From assembly GCA_917880885.1 (NCBI GenBank), contig OU862919.1, forward strand, positions 47,157,058-47,221,057: 64,000 bases of DNA, given 5' to 3'. This DNA comes from Limnephilus marmoratus. Lineage: Eukaryota > Arthropoda > Insecta > Trichoptera > Limnephilidae. The notes under the pieces were generated by a model that was not told the DNA's origin, ran no database searches, and saw only the letters and a list, made by a program, of their open reading frames with translations. Positions 57,123 to 64,000 of the stretch are shown here, in pieces. Position 1 is the stretch's first letter; each line of letters opens with the position of its first letter. The translations under genes and the position numbers were made by a program.

Positions 57123-57912
57123 CAGGATTTTAAGGGACGTACTTGATTTACTTTAACCAATGATTACTGACATTATTTGGAGTCTCTCTCTGGTTTCAAT
57201 CCTGGGATTGGTTTGCAGCAATTTCATCTATTCGTTTCTTCCACTCTTCCCTGTCTTGTGCGGCTCTTTTGAAGTCTGCATATGATAAGCAGCGCACGTC
57301 CACCAGCAGGTCCTCCAGGTACTCTCGGCGTGGGCGTCCCCTAGCGTTTGTCCCCTCGGTCATACCCTCCATTATGGCATGCAAGAGGCCTTCTTGCCTT
57401 ATTGCATGGCCGATCCACCTTGCGCGCCTTTCGGACAAGGTCCTGAGCAGGTGCCTTCCTCCTTCGATTCTTTGAAGAACCTCCTCATTTGTGATGTGGT
57501 CTCTCCAGGAAATTCCTAGTAGTCTTCTATAGGACCACATCTCAAAAGCCTCTAGTCTCCGTTTATCTCTTTCGGATAGGCACCATGTTTCGCAGCCGTA
57601 TTTGGAGTAAAAAATGTAAATGAAATTTTGGTCCCCGGTGACTTTTTTGGTGACTTTTTTTTTCAAATTTTTTTTCTTCAAAATCAAACAAAAAAAATTT
57701 CTTCCGCATGTCGTCACTGGTCACTCAGCTGAGTAACAGACCAACCACTAACCACCCCTCCAACTATCCAACAACTACATTTTTTTTACATTTTTGTAGA
57801 AAAAAAAACATGAAAAATGTCACCGGAGACCAAATTTTTTTTACATTTTTTACTCTAAATAATGTCAGGAATCACTGGTTAAAGTAAGTCAAGTACGTCC
57901 CGTAACACCCTA
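57123..57912. mobile_element. Long-TIR mariner-type MITE (790 bp) interrupted by a LINE
   Basis: TA on both sides. Left TIR CAGGATTTTAAGGGACGTAC continues to 57183, jumps over the LINE (57184-57598) and resumes at 57609; the right TIR is the reverse complement of both parts (57779-57912, CGGTGAC and ACATTATTTAG segments). Arms total about 140 bp. Confidence 0.82.
57184..57598 (-). pseudogene. LINE C-terminal fragment (type L2) with target duplication
   Basis: 10-bp duplications TATTTGGAGT (57174-57183, 57599-57608). The minus strand reads CETWCLSERDKRRLEAFEMW, SYRRLLGISWRDHITNEEVL, RRARWIGHAIRQEGLLH, ARGRPRREYLEDLLVDV and ends IAANQSQD with no internal stop. This is the typical 3' end of an RTE-like LINE; 5'-truncated and recent. 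Confidence 0.9.
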
Positions 57913-58140
57913 TATATAGAAACCATCGCAGGCATGCACACAACAACTCACCAAAGTTTCCTCGCAATCGGATGAACGGTTTAGTAACGCATTTTCATGA
58001 CGCCAGAGCTCACTATTATATATAGAAACCATCGCGGGCATGCACACATCAAATCCTCAAAGTGTTATCGCAATCGGATGAACGGTTAGCAACGCATAAT
58101 TTCATGATGCCAGAACTCACTATATATATATATATATATA

Positions 58141-58486
58141 CAGGGCGTCCCAAAAGAAAGTTGATATTTGTTTTGCTTTCTGTGTGAACGCAACTTTTCC
58201 GAGGGACGCGGGGGGTTTGTCAATCAGAGTAGTCTGGCTCTTGGGAATTTAATCGCTATGAATCATTTCTCGGGAGCAACCGCGCGTTGTGCGTGAGTGA
58301 GTTTTACAATAATGGTGATTCGGCGACTGTAGCGCGTAGAAGATTCTGCAATATTTGAATCAATTCAATGATGCGCCAAGCATTCCTCTCATTCGAAAAT
58401 GGGTCAAAAAGTTTGAAGAGATCGGTACAACGCTGGCAACGCTGGTATCGATCCACTAAATATCAACTTTCTTTTGGGACACCCTC
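58141..58486. mobile_element. Mariner-type MITE (346 bp) in the dimeric array
   Basis: Ends CAGGGCGTCCCAAAAGAAAG and CTTTCTTTTGGGACACCCTC, TA on both sides. It retains a transposase N-terminal HTH piece in two frames (FCVREFYNNGDSATVARRRF, then PLIRKWVKKFEEIGTT), so it is an internally deleted copy. Confidence 0.9.
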
Positions 58487-59078
58487 TATATAGAAATCAT
58501 CGCGGGCATGCACACAACAACTCACCAACGTTTCCTCGCAATCGTATGAACGGTTTAGTAATGCATTTTCATGACGCCAGATCTCGCTATTATATATAGA
58601 AACCATCGCGGGTATGTACACATCAAATCGCAGTACACATCAAAGTTTCATCGCAATCAGACGAACGGTTAGCAACGCATAATTTCATGATGCCAGAACT
58701 CACTACATATACAGAAACTATCGCGGGCATGCACACAACAACTCACCAAAGTTTCCTCGCAATCGGATGTACGCAGAGTAGTACAATGTAATACATTCCG
58801 TGTTTCATTAGTTTACATTAGTTTCAATATCCCGTAATAGATTTTTCTTGCATTTCTTAATTTTTTCTGTTCGAATTAGTGTCGCTGCTTTTCTTTTTTT
58901 CTCCAAGGCGGACATAATATATTGTGGGTCACGAATGGGCTTAGATCTTTTAAATCTTGAATCTATAAGTTCTGGTAATAAACAATCCATAAAGAAAGTA
59001 CTTAATCTGCTTTCCATTTTTTCTCCCCAAAATTTATTGTCTCGTTTAATTAATTCTATTTTTAATGGAATTGCTTCA

Positions 59079-59732
59079 CCCAACCAGACGGCAAAAATAC
59101 ATAGTCTTATTGGAAATGTGAAGTTGACCCTGTACTTGATAATACCAGTTGTGATTTGTGTTTGTAAAAAAAATTTTGTTTTTTTTATCTTGCTTCCAGA
59201 ATGTTATTTTTTTTTTTGCTATTGCTTCTTCAAATAGCATCCCACTAGCAGAAATCGGACATTTAATTTCTAATATTGTACTGTCATTTACCAAACCATC
59301 TGGGGTGGCTCCTAAGAAAGGGAAAATATCATCAATAAATAACCCACAGTCATCGACGACAATATTTTCTTGAATGCAAAGTTGCCTTTTTGCAACTTGC
59401 TCATGGTCCCTACCATATTGAATAGATTTTATATTATCTAGAGAGCGGCCGTATAATATTGTTTTGACTAAATTAGCACAACTAATGGATTGACTTCGTT
59501 TACAGATATTACTAAATAAAGAAGCTGTTAACATGTTTCTTCTGTGTTCAAGCCACTCCCCGCTATCAGACTGTAAGACAGTTCGTCTTTCGACTGCCTT
59601 CTTTTCACTTTGTGAAATGTCGAGTAGCTTTAAGAATTCTGCCTTAGCACATTCATATGCATCTCTTTCCATATCCGTTTTTTCGCACAATTCGCCATAA
59701 TGGTTATCAGGTGCTCCCGATTTTGTAAGCAA
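59079..59732 (-). pseudogene. YqaJ-like PD-(D/E)XK nuclease domain of the transposon gene
   Basis: 218 residues open from MLTKSGAPDNHYGELCEKTD. Core motifs: GEWLEHRRNMLTASLFSNIC (YqaJ entry motif with Arg), YGRDHEQVAKRQ (Glu of motif I), FLGATPDGLV (catalytic Asp), TILEIKCP (E-x-K) and a later YYQVQGQLHI helix. All expected catalytic residues are present. Frame changes at both ends link it to the flanking segments. Confidence 0.88.
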
Positions 59733-60211
59733 ATGTCTCCCTTGTTTTTTCGTAAAGATCTTTTGTCGTTTGTTTTAGAAGCCATTCTTCTTTTTGCTCT
59801 TTTCAATTCTAACCGTTTTAAAAAATTACTAGGACTTCTGTTGAAAATCTGCTTATGTAAAGAATAATAAGGTCGCTTGGAATTGAAAGAAACTACTGCA
59901 GCTGCACAACGACCCATATAGGACTGTTTTAAAGAATAATTAATTCTTTTTCCGCCAATAAATTTTGCAATAACTCCATTAAAACTTTCAACAATATTAC
60001 TGTCTAAACAATATACTAGACTTCGTGCATTACTGACAAGCCAAGAATTAGCATCCATAATTTTTGAAAATATAATATTGTTTTGTAACTGTGGAACGTG
60101 ATTGTAATCTAATATTTTATTCGGATCAAGTTTAAATTTGCAGAAGTATGGTAAACAATCTTTATGTTCACCGAAAACATGTTTGGGTCCATTTAATAAA
60201 TCTTTCCTTAA

Positions 60212-60897
60212 CCGGTAACGTGCCAGGAACTCGAAAACACGGGCCTCATTTGCGCATGCGCGAGAAAATAATTCAAATATTTGAAATAAATTGTCTCTGA
60301 AAAACTTTTGGTCTGCGATTTTGACCCTTATATGTACGAATTTGTATGAAAAACAGTGTCTAAATCTTTTTTCGTTATATGTTTTTGGGGTGTTGTGCCG
60401 TGTTGCGCTACCTCCTTCTTTAGCCTAAAGCCTAGCCTTTAGGCTAAAGAAGGAGGTAGCGCAACACGGCACAACACCCCAAAAACATATAACGAAAATG
60501 CTTCTGGCCGTGAAAATCTTAAAACTTATCAGTGTCTAAATCGCTTGCGCCATCATTATTCTTGGTAGTCTTAAAGATTTCAGTCGAATTGCCACACTGG
60601 ATTATTTTTAAGACGATTTCTTCTATGATGATGCGCTGTCAGATTTTGGCGCGGAATTAACGGTCGCAATTACTGTGTGTATCGCGAATAAAACGTCGTA
60701 AAACCTATTAATTTACGTAATAAATGCAAGTAATGTGGTTTTAGTGGATAGTTTATTGTGTTGTGAACGTGTTGCAGTCAATAAAATATACCATAGCTTA
60801 AAATTTATCAACAAAACATTCAATTCAAAATTCAAAGTGGTGCTTTGTTAGGGCAAGGGGAAGGTTGGATGCCTCTTCACCCCCGGCTCGTCACAGG
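60212..60897. mobile_element. TTAA-target MITE, family 2, copy 2 (686 bp), inside the transposase gene
   Basis: TTAA at 60208-60211 and 60898-60901. Ends CCGGTAACGTGCCAGGAA and, reversed, CCTGTGACGAGCCGGGGG. Internal match to 49900-50535 in reverse. Removing it with one TTAA rejoins the transposase frame as ALDQKIIDL to RKDLLNGPKHV, so the insertion is precise and later than the gene. Confidence 0.93.
60369..60498. repeat. Perfect palindrome, 62-bp arms, 6-nt loop
   Basis: 60369-60430 and 60437-60498 are exact reverse complements around CCTAGC. The sequence is absent from the related MITE at 49900-50535. The 13-bp direct repeat CAGTGTCTAAATC (60354-60366, 60530-60542) flanks the block, suggesting an insertion of about 163 bp. 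Confidence 0.95.
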
Positions 60898-61127
60898 TTA
60901 AATCGATAATTTTTTGGTCCAAAGCACTATTTGATTGCATCCTGTAATTTGCAGCTCCGACTACCGCCTTCCTAAGACGAAGTTTGTTGGTTGAAATAAT
61001 TTTTCTGAACTCCAAAGGAAAGCCAGTATCTTTTGTAATTTTTTCAATTTGATTGCTGTAGTTTCGAATTAAGTGGTTAGAGCATTCTATTTTCTGTACT
61101 GTAATATTGGGATATGGGTGACTGTTT

Positions 61128-62021
61128 CTAATTAAAGTACTGGAGTCTCCATCGGCAATGAGGGTTGAATATAAGACCGTACATACTCATCGATTGTTGG
61201 AAGCCGTCTAAAATTGCTTCAGCTTCCATTCTGCTTGACGAACCAACATAATTTTTAAAGCAAGTGTGCTCGGGCATAGGAATTTTCAAATTTATAGCTC
61301 TTGCGCAGGTTGTACAGTACTTGTTTTTAACTGCCATGTAAATATTTTTTTTTGTGCGGTAACCGATAATCGTAGCAGCTCCTGAGAGGGCGGAGTAGTT
61401 GGTTTTATAAGATCGCTTGGACCAACACGTATCAGCTACTACAGTGATCATCGGCGTCCCGTTTTCGTCAACATCGCCGCTTTGAATAGCCAGTTTTTTT
61501 TCTTCGTCGGCTGCCGCAGCCATACTGGTAAATTTGGTTTTCTCCCACCATTCACAAACCTTCTTATGGCATTTTCCATATCCAGCAATAGATAAGGACG
61601 GAATTTCAAGGGTAGCACATAGCTCTTCCATGCCCGAATAACCCGATCCTATGCTCATTATTCCCGACACAAAAGATTCGTTGATGCCAATGCCTTCTTG
61701 TAGGCTTTCGGACGTTTTAAGTTTAAAAGTTTTACCACATAACACGCATTTTAAATTAAAAGTAGAATTCAAACCATTTCTATTTTCTGAGGTAATTTGT
61801 AAATGCTTTAAATTGCAGTTAAAAAGGGAATCATGTTGACTAATACGTTGGAGTTGTTTAAAAAAATAATCAAATTGTACTACTCTGCGCCCTTCTATGC
61901 AAATATCATCGCTTTCTTCTACCACCTCTTCAATAGTAAGCTCCTGCTCCGATTCTTCACAGCTCCATCCTTGGTCTTCGGTCACAGGTAATTTTGCCAA
62001 AGAATTACTGTTTTTTTGCTC
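61128..62021 (-). pseudogene. Mutator-like transposase N-terminal/catalytic exon
   Basis: Exon 4 of the transposon gene, entered at an AG acceptor after TTTCTACATTGTTTAG in phase 0 (EQKNSNSLAKLPVTEDQGWS). An acidic region (EESEQELTIEEVVEESDDIC) is followed by a CVLCGKTFKL zinc-ribbon-like CxxC, then the transposase domain. The frame shifts near 61165 and ends at a stop at 61128; the true continuation (GDSSTLIRNSHPYPNITVQK) lies in the next frame down to 60902. Confidence 0.85.
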
Positions 62022-62281
62022 CTAAACAATGTAGAAATAAAAACTGATTACCATGCTATTCAATCTGATTTTGAGATTGTTAATATAAATTTTGGTAAAA
62101 TACGAACCTATTATCACGATGTTGGGAACACGTGTCATAAAAATCATAAAAATTCAAAAAAATTCCCACCCATCGACAATATATTTTAAGAGGGCCAACT
62201 CAGGTGCATGTAACAAATGTTCCGATATATTAGGAATATACGTAAATAGGTTACCTAAATAAAATACGTAAATAAAAGTAC

Positions 62282-62419
62282 CTTTTCGACAGTAGTGGCT
62301 GATGATCCAATAAGAATATCCTCGTGCTCTAAATCTTCCAAGTTTGGTCCTTTGTGTGCAATATTTACGGTAGGCTCATTTGGTTCTATCGTATGTTGGT
62401 GTTCTTGCTGTATTTTTTC
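62282..62419 (-). CDS. Mutator-YqaJ gene exon 3
   Basis: Phase-0 exon between acceptor TTATTTAG and donor GTACTT: EKIQQEHQHTIEPNEPTVNI then GPNLEDLEHEDILIGSSATT. Acidic, no known domain. Open throughout. Confidence 0.65.
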
Positions 62420-62459
62420 CTAAATAAAAAAGCAAAAAAATACATTAAGGAATTAAGAT

Positions 62460-62495
62460 GAAAAATTCCCCCCCCCCCTCCCCCCTCCCCCCTCC
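62460..62495. repeat. Poly-C / CCCCCCT tract
   Basis: C-rich microsatellite of about 35 bp in the intron between exons 2 and 3. Confidence 0.8.
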
Positions 62496-62539
62496 CGGGA
62501 CTCCGACGCACTCAAATTCATTTGTTATTTGAAGCATAC

Positions 62540-62588
62540 CTTGTTTGGAGTATTTTTTCCGGCTGCCATGGATAAATCATGTTTTGAT
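62540..62588 (-). CDS. Mutator-YqaJ gene exon 2
   Basis: 49-bp exon (acceptor CTTTGTAG, donor GTATGC), SKHDLSMAAGKNTPNK with phase 2 in and phase 0 out. It contains an ATG that would serve as an alternative start. Confidence 0.55.
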
Positions 62589-62986
62589 CTACAAAGAGAA
62601 AAATAATATTATTATTTGGAACTTTACGACACAAAACATATACAGAATTTCTTTGATTTGACAATGTGTGTGTGAATGGTTACGTATTTATACGCAGAAA
62701 GGCGATATTTTTGTTAATTTCCTTTAAAAGTTTTTTTTGTCTATTTCTCAAACACCATGTACATTAAACATTATTCACTTAATTTGAAATTTTAGATAAA
62801 AATAAATAAACGGTAATAAACTGGTTAACTCCTTAAACCCGTTATGCAGAAAGTATAAGGTAATTTTTGTATTTATTACCAAACACCGTGCACAAAATGT
62901 GCAGCCAAATATTTATGTAACTTGCCGAACACCGCCCGTGCTACGTATATTATAGCTATGTATGTGTACACATTTAATAGCATCTC

Positions 62987-63126
62987 CCACACGCACACTT
63001 CGGAGCGACCGAGTTCCGCGCCCGCTCAAGGCCGCCGCGCAGAAAAGTCTCATAGTAAACTGCGCTGTAAACCTATCGGTCTTTACTTTTCTGCACGGCG
63101 CGACTCGTGTCGGAGTGTGCGTGTGG
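62987..63126. repeat. Foldback sequence with GC-rich imperfect arms
   Basis: CCACACGCACAC at 62987 and its complement ending at 63126 pair exactly; further inside, CGCGCAGAAAAGT and ACTTTTCTGCACGGCG pair. GC-rich patch in AT-rich DNA, within intron 1 of the transposon gene. Confidence 0.75.
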
Positions 63127-63285
63127 TACAAAACAAGCCAGCTGCCAATAGACATGAAATTCGTACTGACCTACAGGAAAGAACGCACAGGCAATGTTAT
63201 ATTTTTACACGTTTGGATATCCAGCCGTTAAAAAGTACATCACGGACAATTTTTACACGAAAAAAGACAATTTGTGATTACTTAC

Positions 63286-63374
63286 TGTTTTTGTAGCTTC
63301 CTGATATTGTTGCAATCTTTCAAGTGAGTCGGTATCCTACCTTTAGAGCCATTAATGAAACATTTTGACGGCAT
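63286..63374 (-). CDS. Mutator-YqaJ gene exon 1 (putative start)
   Basis: MPSKCFINGSKGRIPTHLKD then CNNIRKLQKQ, donor GTAAGT. The short Cys/Lys-rich start splices in frame to exon 2. Support comes from splice phase only. Confidence 0.55.
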
Positions 63375-64000
63375 TTTCAAAATATATAGGCTATAAAACG
63401 AGGAGCGTATAGTTTCAACACCTATCAACGGGAGATTCTAGCCCGGAATGAGTAAAAGCTCTGGAGTGTGTTAGAATTTGGTGTAAAATGATGTATTTAT
63501 TTAATTGTTAATATCCACAGATATCATAACGATAATAAGAGGCCGCACTTCTACAGATGTATGTATTATGTACATATTTTGAATTAAAAATATTGTGTAA
63601 AATCATTATTAATGCGACAATCATAGATTTAAGTTTAGAAAATGGGTTGTATGGTGTATCAATGTTTTTATTTTTCATGGTCGAATGCCTACATCAATTA
63701 CAAAAAAAAATAAGCAGATTGAAAAATAAAGGTCCATTATTTGGTAACAAAAAATATCAAGTCCGAGAATGACACATGAAAGGTAGTATTAAGCCGTTTT
63801 AGAGAGCCGTTTTTCATAAAATAACCATTCTGCCCCTATAACACTCTTAACACTAGAAGTGCCTTTCATACAAATTTGAACGGAAACAATTGTGTCACTC
63901 ACTGACTAGAATGTTTAACACACGGTCTGTCTCTCTTAACTTCCTGAAATTGTATATCACCATCCAATTTGATTTCGTATTCATGGTGAAATATAATAAA
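63375..64000. other. AT-rich end of window, nothing recognised
   Basis: Possibly the 5' flank or end of the Mutator-YqaJ transposon. No terminal inverted repeat could be matched with the other side (about 58780-58810). Confidence 0.4.

Larger units (their letters stand above)
57012..58775. repeat. Alternating dimeric tandem array (types 1 and 2, about 105-120 bp each)
   Basis: Six units start with TAGAAACCATCGCGGGCATG-like sequence at 57016, 57915, 58022, 58490, 58597 and 58711. They alternate: type 1 has GCACACATC with GGTTAGCAACGCATAATTTC; type 2 has GCACACAACAACTCACC with GGTTTAGTAACGCATTTTC. Two mariner-type elements sit exactly at unit junctions (57123-57912 and 58141-58486). Confidence 0.85.
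58808..63374 (-). pseudogene. Mutator-like transposase with YqaJ-type nuclease, multi-exon, disrupted
   Basis: Four exons can be joined in phase on the minus strand: 63374-63286, 62588-62540, 62419-62282, and 62021 onward. Exon 4 gives the Mutator-like transposase domain (TVVADTCWSKRSYKTNYSAL, GYRTKKNIYMAVKNKYCTTC, GSSSRMEAEAILDGF, then IADGDSS in a shifted frame). After a TTAA-element insertion (60212-60897), the middle part (GPKHVFGEHKDCLPYFC, NIVESFNGVIAKFIGG) and the nuclease (LGATPDGLV, ILEIKCP, YYQVQGQLHI) follow, ending DIETNVN. YqaJ-type PD-(D/E)XK nucleases are phage-derived; their pairing with this transposase is known from insect genomes (family recollection). Expected length is about 930 residues. 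Frameshifts near 61165, 59745 and 59085 all lie at or near short homopolymers, so decay and assembly error are both possible. Confidence 0.85.

Noticed and set aside
61651..61839. Plus-strand 62-codon ORF, and 62922-63296 plus-strand ORF
   Set aside because: The first is antisense to the transposase exon; the second runs through the foldback and has no recognisable content.

Overview
The window looks like a nuclear scaffold from an AT-rich, transposon-rich arthropod genome, most likely an insect. Two host genes have eukaryotic exon/intron structure with GT-AG introns of up to about 15 kb. The mobile elements (mariner, hAT, TTAA-target/piggyBac-like, PIF/Harbinger-like, CR1/Jockey- and RTE-like LINEs, tRNA-headed SINEs) are an animal, insect-style mix. 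I could not fix the order or species. No bacterial operon, CRISPR array, rRNA or intact tRNA gene was seen.

Host genes. (1) COP9 signalosome subunit 7 (CSN7) lies on the minus strand as four phase-compatible coding exons (17574-17386, 16876-16624, 11836-11616, 5202-5047), 272 codons, apparently complete, with an AATAAA signal about 175 bp past the stop. (2) A C2H2 zinc-finger transcription-factor-like gene starts head-to-head with it on the plus strand: eleven phase-compatible coding exons from 19886 to 53883, about 611 codons. It is incomplete at the 3' end because the last finger lacks its second zinc-binding His. About 2.3 kb separates the two start codons, and this gap holds a self-nested pair of young transposons.

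Layout. 1-1548: LINE reverse transcriptase fragment. 4028-17574: CSN7, its introns loaded with MITEs, hAT remnants and a dispersed polyA-type retroposon (called Rep-A here). 18035-18904: nested 431-bp elements. 19886-53883: zinc-finger gene; intron 1 alone holds a 4.5-kb hAT element with a 3-kb piggyBac-like element inside it, two minisatellite-like blocks, SINEs and LINE pieces. 54-58.8 kb: repeat-only DNA, including an alternating dimeric array broken by two mariner-type insertions. 58808-63374 (minus): a multi-exon Mutator-like transposase fused to a YqaJ-type nuclease, broken by three frameshifts and by a TTAA-element that itself carries a perfect 62-bp-arm palindrome.

The best candidates for something undescribed are the 431-bp element family with inverted subterminal motif arrays, whose ends are proven by a self-insertion, and the Mutator-YqaJ transposon gene whose reading frame is recovered by removing a precise TTAA insertion. 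Several other element families are delimited here by exact target-site duplications. All functional statements rest on recognition by eye; no database search was run.
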